Shown: piece by piece, positions 1 through 6,300 of the stretch
Layout: each line of letters begins with the position of its first letter
How positions within the stretch are numbered: the first letter of the stretch is position 1
Assembly (NCBI GenBank): GCA_900766355.1
Contig: CAAFVD010000083.1
Span: forward strand, 1 to 25,409
Source of the DNA: Candidatus Gastranaerophilales bacterium
Lineage (GTDB): Bacteria > Cyanobacteriota > Vampirovibrionia > Gastranaerophilales > Gastranaerophilaceae
DNA length: 25,409 bases
Reading direction: 5' to 3'
The notes under the pieces: generated by a model
The model's input: only the letters and a program-made list of their open reading frames with translations
Told to the model about the DNA's origin: nothing
The model's database searches: none
Translations under genes and position numbers: made by a program

Positions 1-1177
1 GAGTTTCAGGCATGTTTGGTCTGTTGTCCACATTTGGTTTTTGTATAGGTGTTTGAGATTCTTCGGCATTCGCCTCTGAATGACGAGGAGGTTGTGATGT
101 ATTTGGTTTATTTTCCACGTTTGGTTTTTGTATAGGTGTTTGAGATTCTTCGGCATTCGCCTCTGAATGACGAGGGGGTTGTGGTGTATTTGGTTTGTTT
201 TCCACGTTAGGTTTTGGTTGCGTAGGTTTATTAGATTCTGAATCAAGTTCAGAATGACGTGGAGGTTGTGGTGTGTTTGGTTTATTTTCCACGTTTGGTC
301 TTTGTATAGGTGTTTGAGATTCTTCGGCATTCGCCTCTGAATGACGTGGAGGTTGTGGTGTATTTGGTTTATTTTCCACGTTTGGTTTTAGTTGCGTAGG
401 TTTATTAGATTCTGAATCAAGTTCAGGATGACGTGGAGTTTCAGGCATGTTTGGTCTGTTGTCCACGTTTGGTCTTTGTATAGGTGTTTGAGATTCTTCG
501 GCATTCGCCTCTGAATGACGTGGAGTTTCAGGCATGTTTGGTTTGTTGTCCACGTTTGGTCTTGTTTGTGGAATGTCAGGTTTTACTTCCTGATTTACAT
601 TTGGTTTTTGTTGAGGTGTTTGAGATTCTGCGCCTGTCGCCTCTGAATGATGTGGAAGTTGTGGTGTATTTGGTTTATTTTCCACGTTAGGTTTTGGTTG
701 CGTAGGTTTGTTAGATTCTGAATCAAGTTCAGGATGTTGGTTATTATTTACCCCTTTATTTAAAGTTTCTTCAAAACTTTCTTTTGCATTTCTAATAACA
801 CCTTCTCTAATATCTGATTTTAGATTTTCTTGTTTTTGTTTATTTTGTTGATAATACATTTGAGGCATATCATCAGCAATAGAATCTTCGTTTTGTAATT
901 GCATCAAAAGCTCAGGTAATGTTTTGGGCAAATTCATTACTTTTTTTACATAGCTTGAACGTTCCATACTTGCAAGATAGTTCATCTTCAAATCACGTCT
1001 TGGGTGAAGCATTTCTTCTCGCATTTCTCGAACAAGATTTTCTGCTTGTTTTGCTACATTTATCTCAGTAGATTCATTAACATTTACAGATTCGGCTCTA
1101 TCGGTTTTATGAGTTTGAACTGTTTCTTGTCTAAGTTGTTTATTTATTAAAAGTTTCCGTAAATATAAAGGGTCCAT
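1..1177 (-). CDS. Partial repeat-rich hypothetical protein (3' end off the window)
   Basis: An open minus-strand frame runs from an ATG at 1175-1177 to the window edge without a stop, about 392 codons, so the C-terminus is missing. The first ~145 residues are a charged, helical-looking region rich in Lys, Glu and Gln with no signal peptide or membrane segment; it contains NLPKTLPELLMQL. After about residue 147 the protein becomes a low-complexity tail of 29-residue modules, either HSEANAEES- or HPELDSES- followed by a shared PNVENKPNTPQPPR-like half. No family is recognised. No good ribosome-binding site precedes the ATG; an in-frame TTG about 24 bases upstream is an alternative start, and an upstream TAA closes the frame. 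It is divergent from the sigma factor gene. The frame is well supported because it stays open through highly repetitive DNA. Function is unknown. Confidence 0.8.
   Translation of the reverse strand, partial: MDPLYLRKLLINKQLRQETVQTHKTDRAESVNVNESTEINVAKQAENLVREMREEMLHPRRDLKMNYLASMERSSYVKKVMNLPKTLPELLMQLQNEDSIADDMPQMYYQQNKQKQENLKSDIREGVIRNAKESFEETLNKGVNNNQHPELDSESNKPTQPKPNVENKPNTPQLPHHSEATGAESQTPQQKPNVNQEVKPDIPQTRPNVDNKPNMPETPRHSEANAEESQTPIQRPNVDNRPNMPETPRHPELDSESNKPTQLKPNVENKPNTPQPPRHSEANAEESQTPIQRPNVENKPNTPQPPRHSELDSESNKPTQPKPNVENKPNTPQPPRHSEANAEESQTPIQKPNVENKPNTSQPPRHSEANAEESQTPIQKPNVDNRPNMPET
2..736 (-). repeat. Tandem 87-base coding repeats of two alternating module types
   Basis: The modules are 87 bases (29 codons), so length changes keep the frame. 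Module A carries CGTCATTCAGA, then GGCGAATGCC, then GAAGAATCTCA on the coding strand, in four near-identical copies (about 57-84, 144-172, 327-355 and 493-519) plus one diverged copy near 625-651. Module B carries CGTCATCCTGAACTTGATTC then AGAATCT (about 234-258, 409-433 and 715-736). Both share the second half encoding PNVENKPNTPQPPR-like sequence. Copies are almost identical at DNA level, pointing to recent expansion or gene conversion. Confidence 0.9.
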
Positions 1178-1198
1178 AATATTATTATTACTGGATTT

Positions 1199-1212
1199 TT
1201 GCAATAATGCAA
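1199..1212. promoter_or_regulatory. Palindrome TTGCA-ATAA-TGCAA between divergent genes
   Basis: A perfect 5-base inverted repeat with a 4-base spacer lies in the 105-base gap between the repeat-rich gene and the sigma factor gene. Its position fits an operator for a dimeric regulator, but it is short and its role is inferred only from position. Confidence 0.3.
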
Positions 1213-1282
1213 CAAAATCTCTAAAAAATCGTCTATCTTATAGAGTGGAGTTAGTGTATTAAACTAATGAGGAGAATAGCTG

Positions 1283-2182
1283 ATGAGTACAAATAGTATT
1301 TCAAATATTAATGAAAATATAAAAACATTCAATTCAATCGCATTAGATGATGATATTTTACAAATGTATCTCAAAGATGTTGGTAAAACTAAAATGATTA
1401 ATCATCAAGAAGAACTTAGACTTGCAAAACTTATTGCAGAAGGAAATCCTACAGAATCACAAAAGGCTAAGCAAAAACTTGTTAATGCAAACCTTAGACT
1501 TGTGATAAGTATTGCTAAAAAATATATAGGAAACGGGGTTTTGTTTATGGATTTGGTGCAAGAGGGTTCACTAGGCTTGATAAGAGCTTCAGAAAAATTT
1601 GATTATACAAAAAATTTTAGGTTTTCAACCTATGCAACATGGTGGATTCGGCAAACTATTACTAGGGCAATAGCAAATAGCTCAAAAACAATTAGAATAC
1701 CCGTTCATATGCTAGATAAAATCAGAATATACAAAAAAACATTTTCACAATTTATTTATGATAATGGTAGAGAGCCAACAGATATAGAGCTTATGAACTT
1801 ATTGAAAATTTCTAAAAAGAAATTACATTCAATTAAAAAAGCAATAATATCAGAGCCAATAAGTCTTGAAACTCCTGTAACAGATGATTTGACGATATCG
1901 GATTATATAGAAGATGATTCATGCCGTTCACCTGAAAGATATGTAGAAAAAATATCTATGACAAAAGATGTGGAAGAAATTTTGCGATATCTTGATGAAC
2001 GTGAAAAAAATATTATAATAAAACGCTTTGGAATAAACGAGCAGGAATGTCAAACTCTTGAGCAATTAGGTCGTTGTATGGGATTTTCTAAAGAACGAAT
2101 TAGACAGTTAGAGAGCGAAGCCTTACGTAAATTAAGAAATAACGAGGCTTGCCAAGAAAATAGAGTATATCTTGTAGTGTGA
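1283..2182 (+). CDS. RNA polymerase sigma-70 family factor (group 2 / RpoD-like)
   Basis: A 299-residue sigma factor that would direct RNA polymerase to -35/-10 promoters. Region 1.2 lies at about residues 24-53 (DDILQMYLKDVGK). Region 2 is at about 68-140 and holds the near-invariant FSTYATWWIRQTITRAI block for -10 melting and recognition. Region 3 follows. Region 4 is at about 233-287 with LDEREKNII and the helix-turn-helix FSKERIRQLESEALRKLR. There is no long acidic region 1.1, and the length matches cyanobacterial group 2 factors better than a large primary RpoD. The ATG has a strong GAGGAG site 10 bases upstream. It appears monocistronic, followed by the repeat cluster. Whether it is the primary or an alternative factor cannot be told from this window. 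Confidence 0.95.
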   Translation: MSTNSISNINENIKTFNSIALDDDILQMYLKDVGKTKMINHQEELRLAKLIAEGNPTESQKAKQKLVNANLRLVISIAKKYIGNGVLFMDLVQEGSLGLIRASEKFDYTKNFRFSTYATWWIRQTITRAIANSSKTIRIPVHMLDKIRIYKKTFSQFIYDNGREPTDIELMNLLKISKKKLHSIKKAIISEPISLETPVTDDLTISDYIEDDSCRSPERYVEKISMTKDVEEILRYLDEREKNIIIKRFGINEQECQTLEQLGRCMGFSKERIRQLESEALRKLRNNEACQENRVYLVV

Positions 2183-2232
2183 AATAAATAAGAAAAATGT
2201 TATTGTAAAAACAATGTCATTATATAGATTTA

Positions 2233-2443
2233 GTCATTGCGAGTCACGAAGTGACGTGGCAATCCACACGTCATTCAGAGGCTTTAGCCGAAGAATCTCA
2301 TGCAAACCCAAGCAAGTCATTCAGAGGGCGAAGCCCGAAGAATCTCATGCAAATTAAACTCAAGACTTGTTAGAGATATTTTGCTAACGCTCAAGATGAC
2401 ACAGCAGCATTCTGGATTACTTCGCTATCGCTTGTAATGACGT
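2233..2443. repeat. Cluster of dispersed palindromic intergenic repeats
   Basis: Five short palindromic elements sit in the 466-base gap 2183-2648. (1) 2233-2265: GTCATTGC, a GTCAC-GAA-GTGAC hairpin, then GGCAATCC. (2) 2269-2300: CGTCATTCAGA, hairpin GGC-TTTA-GCC, GAAGAATCTCA. (3) 2316-2349: GTCATTCAGA, hairpin GGGC-GAA-GCCC, GAAGAATCTC. (4) 2358-2400 on the minus strand: starts GTCATCTTGAGCG and contains ATATCTC. (5) 2409-2443 on the minus strand: starts GTCATTACAAGCG and contains GTAATCCAG. All begin GTCAT and end in an ATC-type half. They look like REP/MITE-like elements. No coding frame or terminator is evident here. Confidence 0.8.
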
Positions 2444-2521
2444 GAAAAATAATGTGAATGTTACAAAATGTAAAGATAAATTTTTGAGGCTAAAATTCAG
2501 TCGTGGTGTGATAAAATTGCT

Positions 2522-2576
2522 AATAGAATAGAATAGAATAGAATAGAATAGAATAGAATGGAAGGGAAGGGAAGGT
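2522..2576 (+). repeat. Pentanucleotide microsatellite (AATAG)7 grading into AAGGG units
   Basis: Seven perfect AATAG units (2522-2556) are followed by AATGG, two AAGGG and AAGGT. The tract ends about 72 bases before the GTG start of the next gene, where slippage could alter promoter spacing or leader length. Confidence 0.9.
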
Positions 2577-2648
2577 AGCAATTATATCTAATTTCATGTT
2601 TTTATCATGGTACAAGGGAATAATTAGAAATAGAAAAGAAGGTTAATT

Positions 2649-3497
2649 GTGTCAAGTATTAGTTCATACGCCCCAAGTTTCAGAGCGACTAATGATATTC
2701 GTCATGAAGTAAAACAACCCCAAAATACAACAACTCCCACCAATAATGATAACAAAATAGGTGCAAAAGATATTGTGTTAGGCTCATTGGCAACAATCGG
2801 AGTTTTGGGAATGGCAGATGTTATGTTGTTCAAAGGTAAAGGCATTAATAAACTGACAGGTGTTGCTAAGAAGTTAAAAGCTAACGAAGAATTAAAACAA
2901 AAACTCAAAAATGCAGAAGAATTAACTGCAAAAACAGAAGAACGAGCAGTTAAGGCAGAAAAAAGAGCTAAGGAAGCAGAAGAATCATACGCAGAGAGAA
3001 AAAAAGCTGCAGCATTCTGGGAGGCCGAACATGAGAAATTACTAAGAGACAAGCCTGAAAAACTTCCATTACATGAAGGGTATCCAAATGTGGTAAAATT
3101 GTTTCAGAAGGTGTATGCTGATGCACAAGGTTTTTCTAAAGAAGAAAAAGATTATTTGACTAAAAGAATTAAGAATATATTAGACGTAAGTGGTTACGAT
3201 CTAAAAGATAGTGGTGAAATAAATGTTTTTGAAAGGGCGGTGGATCATGACATAAAAGCTCCTGTTTTAAATTCTCCATCTATTATAGATAGAAAAACAG
3301 GTGATGTTAAATTACCAGGGCTATTATACTTACCACCTTTTATGAAGGATATGCCTAATGAAGATATTAGACTTTTAGCAAATGGTAACTGTTTGTTCCG
3401 TCAAAAAACAGAAAATGGCAGTGTTGTTAAGCTTATTGATACAGAAGGAAATAAACTCAAAGAAATCAGGTTTCCTAAAAAAGAATCTGTTAAATAA
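2649..3497 (+). CDS. Hypothetical membrane-anchored coiled-coil protein
   Basis: A 282-residue protein of no recognised family. The N-terminus has a short PSFRAT motif at residues 9-14. A polar Asn/Thr linker leads to a hydrophobic segment at about 42-61 (VLGSLATIGVLGMADVMLF), probably one membrane span. A heptad-like, Glu/Lys/Ala-rich coiled coil follows at about 78-135. The C-terminal ~145 residues look globular. The start is GTG, chosen because a GAAGG ribosome-binding site sits 8 bases upstream and the N-terminal motif follows directly. A microsatellite lies upstream and a bidirectional terminator downstream. The PxF motif parallels the N-terminus of the L,D-transpeptidase at 12820. Function unknown. 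Confidence 0.8.
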   Translation: MSSISSYAPSFRATNDIRHEVKQPQNTTTPTNNDNKIGAKDIVLGSLATIGVLGMADVMLFKGKGINKLTGVAKKLKANEELKQKLKNAEELTAKTEERAVKAEKRAKEAEESYAERKKAAAFWEAEHEKLLRDKPEKLPLHEGYPNVVKLFQKVYADAQGFSKEEKDYLTKRIKNILDVSGYDLKDSGEINVFERAVDHDIKAPVLNSPSIIDRKTGDVKLPGLLYLPPFMKDMPNEDIRLLANGNCLFRQKTENGSVVKLIDTEGNKLKEIRFPKKESVK

Positions 3498-3507
3498 ATA
3501 TTGACAC

Positions 3508-3529
3508 AGTCGGATTGATAAATCCGACT
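3508..3529 (+). other. Perfect 9-base stem hairpin in a 3' untranslated region
   Basis: AGTCGGATT and AATCCGACT flank a GATA loop just after the hypothetical gene's stop. There is no U-tract, so it is more likely a 3' end stability hairpin than a terminator. Confidence 0.6.
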
Positions 3530-3552
3530 TGTAATGATAGTAAAATCGCAAC

Positions 3553-3582
3553 AAAAAACCGAGTTGTATAACTCGGTTTTTT
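3553..3582. terminator. Bidirectional intrinsic terminator
   Basis: A 13-base perfect stem, AAAAAACCGAGTT with AACTCGGTTTTTT around a GTAT loop, has an A-run on one side and a T-run on the other. It lies between the convergent hypothetical gene (plus) and rplA (minus). Confidence 0.9.
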
Positions 3583-3590
3583 AGGTGGTT

Positions 3591-3619
3591 AAAAAAAAAG
3601 GGGGTCAAAATAAACCCCC
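3591..3619 (-). terminator. Intrinsic terminator after rplA
   Basis: Read on the minus strand it is GGGGG, a 10-base loop, CCCCC, then nine Ts, beginning 7 bases after the rplA stop. It ends the operon before any rplJ/rplL gene. Confidence 0.85.
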
Positions 3620-3625
3620 AAAGTA

Positions 3626-4351
3626 TCAACCAACAATTTCTTTAACATCTGAAGCCAAGTTTTTAGAATCAATCTTAATGCTTGGTCCCATAGTTGTTGT
3701 TACATAAACAGACTTAACATAAGTACCCTTTGCAGATGCAGGTTTTGCTTTCAAAATAGCTTCTGCTAATGTTGCAAAGTTTTTCTTAAGGTCGTCTGCT
3801 GCAAACTGGATTTTACCAACAGGACAGTGAATCATACCTTGCTTGTCAGCACGGAATTCAACTTTACCTGCTTTAGCAGCTTTTACAGCACCAGCGATGT
3901 CTAATGTTACAGTACCTGTTTTAGGGTTTGGCATCAAGCCTTTTGGACCTAACACTCTACCTAATTTACCTAACATACCCATACAATCAGGTGTTGCAAT
4001 TAATGTATCAAATTCAAACCAGCCACCAGCGATTTTATCAATGATATCTTCAGTTCCTGCAAAATCTGCTCCAGCTTCTGTAGCTTCATTAACTTTTGCA
4101 CCTTTTGCGATAACACAAACTCTTACTTCCTTACCCAAACCTGCAGGTAATACTACAGTTGAACGGATTTGTTGGTCTGCGTGTTTTACTTCGATACCTA
4201 ATCTCATGTGGCATTCTACTGTTTCGTTGAATTTGCAAACTTCTTTTGATACTTCTTGAAGTTTGTCTATTGCATCAGAAATACTAGCTGGTTGTACAAA
4301 ACCTTCAAGTAATTCCTTTGTTTTTTGTTGTTTTTTTGTTAATTTTGCCAT
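3626..4351 (-). CDS. rplA: 50S ribosomal protein L1
   Basis: A 241-residue protein of normal L1 length. It binds the mobile stalk of 23S rRNA near the E site and in many bacteria represses translation of its own operon. Family hallmarks are GADFAG, the MGMLGKLGRVLGPKGLMPNP block at about residues 124-143, KTGTV, and the C-terminal TMGPSIKID. Last gene of the rpmG-trnW-secE-nusG-rplK-rplA operon, starting 60 bases after rplK. AAAGGAT is the ribosome-binding site. The gap from rplK holds a stem structure similar to the one before rplK, a candidate site for L1 feedback. Confidence 0.98.
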   Translation of the reverse strand: MAKLTKKQQKTKELLEGFVQPASISDAIDKLQEVSKEVCKFNETVECHMRLGIEVKHADQQIRSTVVLPAGLGKEVRVCVIAKGAKVNEATEAGADFAGTEDIIDKIAGGWFEFDTLIATPDCMGMLGKLGRVLGPKGLMPNPKTGTVTLDIAGAVKAAKAGKVEFRADKQGMIHCPVGKIQFAADDLKKNFATLAEAILKAKPASAKGTYVKSVYVTTTMGPSIKIDSKNLASDVKEIVG

Positions 4352-4365
4352 TTTTTTATCCTTTC

Positions 4366-4396
4366 ATGGTCATAGCGGACAATTACGTCCTTCCAT
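4366..4396 (-). promoter_or_regulatory. Structured mRNA element before rplA (candidate L1-binding site)
   Basis: Minus-strand RNA can fold as ATGG - AA - GGAC - loop GTAATT - GTCC - GCTATGA - CCAT. That is an outer 4-base stem, a 2-base 5' bulge, an inner 4-base stem and a 7-base 3' internal loop. It abuts the GAAAGGAT ribosome-binding site of rplA. The architecture matches the element before rplK. Confidence 0.5.
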
Positions 4397-4411
4397 TTGT
4401 AAGTCACTAAA

Positions 4412-4837
4412 CTAATCTACTACTTTTACGCCCATTGATCTGCATGAACCTTTAATCATATTAACTGCTGCTTCCATAGAAGTTGCATTTAAATCGTCCA
4501 TTTTAATCTTAGCGATTTCTTCTAATTGTGCGTGAGTGATTTCACCAACTGTATCTTTTTTAGTATTAGAAGAACCTTTAGATAGGTTTAATGCTTTTTT
4601 AATTAAGATTGTTGCTGGAGGTGATTTTGTTATGAATGAAAAACTTCTGTCTTCATATACATCAATAACTACAGGAATTACATATCCAGCTTGTGATTCT
4701 GTTTTAGCATTGAATTGCTTACAGAAATCCATGATGTTAACACCGTGTTGACCTAACGCAGGACCAACTGGAGGTGATGGATTAGCTTTACCAGCTTGAA
4801 TTTGTAGTTTAATTTTACCTACTACTTTTTTTGCCAT
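4412..4837 (-). CDS. rplK: 50S ribosomal protein L11
   Basis: A 141-residue L11, full length. It binds the GTPase-associated centre of 23S rRNA. The N-terminal domain holds KANPSPPVGPALGQHGVNIM and KQFNAKT; the C-terminal RNA-binding domain follows from about residue 70 and ends MIKGSCRSMGV. The ATG is preceded by AAAGGAGAT. It lies 62 bases downstream of nusG and 60 bases upstream of rplA in the same operon. The 5' gap contains a strong RNA stem next to the ribosome-binding site. Confidence 0.98.
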   Translation of the reverse strand: MAKKVVGKIKLQIQAGKANPSPPVGPALGQHGVNIMDFCKQFNAKTESQAGYVIPVVIDVYEDRSFSFITKSPPATILIKKALNLSKGSSNTKKDTVGEITHAQLEEIAKIKMDDLNATSMEAAVNMIKGSCRSMGVKVVD

Positions 4838-4851
4838 TTTTATCTCCTTTC

Positions 4852-4881
4852 GTGGTAATAACGGGGGGCGTCCCCTTCCAC
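4852..4881 (-). promoter_or_regulatory. Structured mRNA element before rplK (candidate L1-binding site)
   Basis: Minus-strand RNA can fold as GTGG - AA - GGGG - loop ACG - CCCC - CCGTTATTA - CCAC, next to the GAAAGGAG ribosome-binding site. The order of parts equals the element at 4366-4396. From memory, the L1 stalk base of 23S rRNA has a comparable GUGG-GA-GG side facing a CC-(A/U-rich)-CCAC side. Confidence 0.55.
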
Positions 4882-4899
4882 ATTACTGTTTATGTTTGA

Positions 4900-5514
4900 T
4901 TAAATCTTTTGTATTTGTTTGTATTCAAGTTCAACTGGAGTTTCACGACCGAAGATTGATACGTTAGCTCTCAATTTTGCCTTATCAGGATATACTTCTG
5001 TAATTTCTCCGATAAACTCAGCAAATGGGCCTGATACAATTCTAACTTTATCACCAACTTTAACATCCAATTCGATTTTTTGAGTTTGAGCTGATGAACG
5101 GTTGATAATTTTTTTGATTTCACTGTCTTTTGCAGGAATAGGTTTTTTAGCAGAACCAACAAATTTTGTAACACCTGCTGTATGACGAACTACGTACCAG
5201 CTATCTTCGTCCATAATCATTTCAACAAGGACATAGCCAGGGAAAATCTTTTCGTCTTTTTCTTGTTTTTTCCCACCTTTGATTTGAGTGACAGTTTTTT
5301 GAGGAACTTCAACTCTGAAAATTCTATCTGACATATTCATATATTCAATACGTTTTTCAAGGTTGCTCTTAACCTTGTTTTCGTAACCTGAATATGTATG
5401 TACGATGTACCAGCGTTTTTGCTCTTTCTTTTCTTTTTTTACAGGTTCTGTTGCAGTTTCTTCAACAACTTCTGTATCAGCGTGTTCTAAGATATTTTCT
5501 TCGTTTTCAGCCAT
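4900..5514 (-). CDS. nusG: Transcription termination/antitermination factor NusG
   Basis: A 204-residue NusG that contacts RNA polymerase and links it to Rho or the ribosome. An acidic N-terminal extension of about 30 residues precedes the NGN domain at about 33-140 (RWYIVHTYSGYENKVKSNL, FPGYVLVEM, GVTKFVG). The C-terminal KOW domain is at about 150-204 (VGDKVRIVSGPFAEFIGEI). It starts 9 bases after secE, a classic pairing. The acidic tail is longer than in E. coli but such extensions are seen in other phyla. It is co-transcribed with a leader that carries a terminator-like hairpin, so self-regulation is conceivable. Confidence 0.98.
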   Translation of the reverse strand: MAENEENILEHADTEVVEETATEPVKKEKKEQKRWYIVHTYSGYENKVKSNLEKRIEYMNMSDRIFRVEVPQKTVTQIKGGKKQEKDEKIFPGYVLVEMIMDEDSWYVVRHTAGVTKFVGSAKKPIPAKDSEIKKIINRSSAQTQKIELDVKVGDKVRIVSGPFAEFIGEITEVYPDKAKLRANVSIFGRETPVELEYKQIQKI

Positions 5515-5523
5515 CTTTTCACC

Positions 5524-5721
5524 CTATCTGGTTGGAATTAAACCCAACACTGCTTTAAATATAATATCCATCAAATAAACTGATACCGTAAAAGCAAATA
5601 CGATAATTACTACAAATAAAGTTTCTGCAATAACCTGACGTCTTTCTGGCCAATTAATCTTTGACCATTCAAGTCTTACTGCTTTTAAGTATGCAATTAT
5701 GTTATTTACAGTATCGTTCAT
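5524..5721 (-). CDS. secE: Preprotein translocase subunit SecE
   Basis: A 65-residue short-form SecE with one membrane span, an essential part of the SecYEG channel. The amphipathic stretch YLKAVRLEWSKINWPERRQV (about 11-30) is the family signature. The membrane segment follows at about 33-60 (ETLFVVIIVFAFTVSVYLMDIIF). The start has AGGAAAC upstream and lies only 22 bases from the tRNA-Trp gene; nusG follows after 9 bases. Length and placement are typical of single-span SecE proteins. Confidence 0.97.
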   Translation of the reverse strand: MNDTVNNIIAYLKAVRLEWSKINWPERRQVIAETLFVVIIVFAFTVSVYLMDIIFKAVLGLIPTR

Positions 5722-5743
5722 TCTGTTTCCTTTTTATATAATT

Positions 5744-5816
5744 CGCGCCCTGAAGGACTCGAACCCTCGACATCCGGTTTTGGAGACCGACGTTCTACCA
5801 ACTGAACTAAGGACGC
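5744..5816 (-). tRNA. trnW: tRNA-Trp (anticodon CCA)
   Basis: A 73-base cloverleaf. The acceptor stem pairs GCGTCCT with AGGGCGC (one G-U pair), with discriminator G. The D arm contains AGTTGGTAGA. The anticodon stem-loop is TCGGT-CTCCAAA-ACCGG, giving CCA. The T arm is GAGGG-TTCGAGT-CCTTC. The 3' CCA is not encoded. It lies between rpmG and secE, so it must be cut from the operon transcript. Confidence 0.97.
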
Positions 5817-5876
5817 ATATTAGAAGCCATTAACCCTCGACAGAAACCTAATAACTTCTATAAATTTCTGAATTTC

Positions 5877-5931
5877 GTCCGATTATAATAATGCTTGAAA
5901 TCTAATACAATAATCAACTGCCTAATCGGAC
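5877..5931 (-). other. 9-base inverted repeat between rpmG and tRNA-Trp
   Basis: GTCCGATTA (5877-5885) is complementary to TAATCGGAC (5923-5931) across a 37-base loop. It may form a stem that guides processing of the transcript upstream of the tRNA. No gene is visible in this spacer. Confidence 0.4.
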
Positions 5932-5949
5932 TATACCACCCGAACTAAA

Positions 5950-6117
5950 CTATTTTGTTTCCTTATGTACAGTTTTCTTTTGGCATTTTGGACAATATTT
6001 GTTTAATTCAAGTCTTTCTTTGTTAGTTTTTTTGTTTTTAGTTGTTGTGTAGTTTCTTTCTTTGCATTCTTCACAAGCTAGAACTACCATCTTATCTACT
6101 TTACCTTTGATACCCAT
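5950..6117 (-). CDS. rpmG: 50S ribosomal protein L33
   Basis: A 55-residue zinc-ribbon L33. CEEC near residues 15-18 and CPKC near residues 42-45 form the four-cysteine zinc site. The body RNYTTTKNK and the LNKYC region are the L33 signature. The ATG has a GGAAA ribosome-binding site. It is the first gene of the operon and sits directly before tRNA-Trp, a common order in bacteria. Because it keeps all four cysteines it is the zinc-dependent (C+) form. Confidence 0.97.
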   Translation of the reverse strand: MGIKGKVDKMVVLACEECKERNYTTTKNKKTNKERLELNKYCPKCQKKTVHKETK

Positions 6118-6150
6118 TTGTCTTTTCCTTTTTAATTATGTTTTCCATTT

Positions 6151-6183
6151 AAAAAAGAATGTGCTATTGTCACATTCTTTTTT
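6151..6183 (-). terminator. Terminator-like hairpin in the rpmG leader (possible attenuator)
   Basis: The 13-base stem AAAAAAGAATGTG with CACATTCTTTTTT surrounds a 7-base loop and ends in a T-run on the minus strand. It lies only 33 bases upstream of the rpmG ATG and just downstream of a candidate promoter. It could end rmlA transcripts, attenuate the operon, or both. No room for a promoter remains between it and rpmG. Confidence 0.7.
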
Positions 6184-6198
6184 ATTATCGGCTCTATC

Positions 6199-6227
6199 AT
6201 ACTATATTAAACATGTTTAAATTGCAA
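6199..6227 (-). promoter_or_regulatory. Promoter of the rpmG-secE-nusG-rplKA operon with a central palindrome
   Basis: On the minus strand a -35 TTGCAA (6222-6227), a 17-base spacer and a -10 TAGTAT (6199-6204). The spacer contains the perfect palindrome TTAAACATGTTTAA (6207-6220), a likely repressor site. The predicted start near 6192 gives a leader of about 75 bases that includes the 6151-6183 hairpin. Confidence 0.55.
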
Positions 6228-6300
6228 ATAAATTGTTACCAAATCTTAAGTAAATTAAGGACTCTCAAACTTATAGTTTGGGTACTAATTCAAAAATAAT

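Noticed and set aside
484..690. Plus-strand open frame of 68 codons in the repeat region
   Set aside because: It is the antisense shadow of the tandem-repeat coding region of the minus-strand gene; it has no ribosome-binding site and simply mirrors the repeats.
2..736. CRISPR-like array because of regularly spaced near-identical repeats
   Set aside because: The units are 87 bases, in frame, without unique spacers, and encode a continuous Pro/Asn-rich peptide.
3375..3629. Minus-strand 84-codon frame with hydrophobic residues
   Set aside because: It runs through two terminators and the antisense of the 2649 gene and has no ribosome-binding site.
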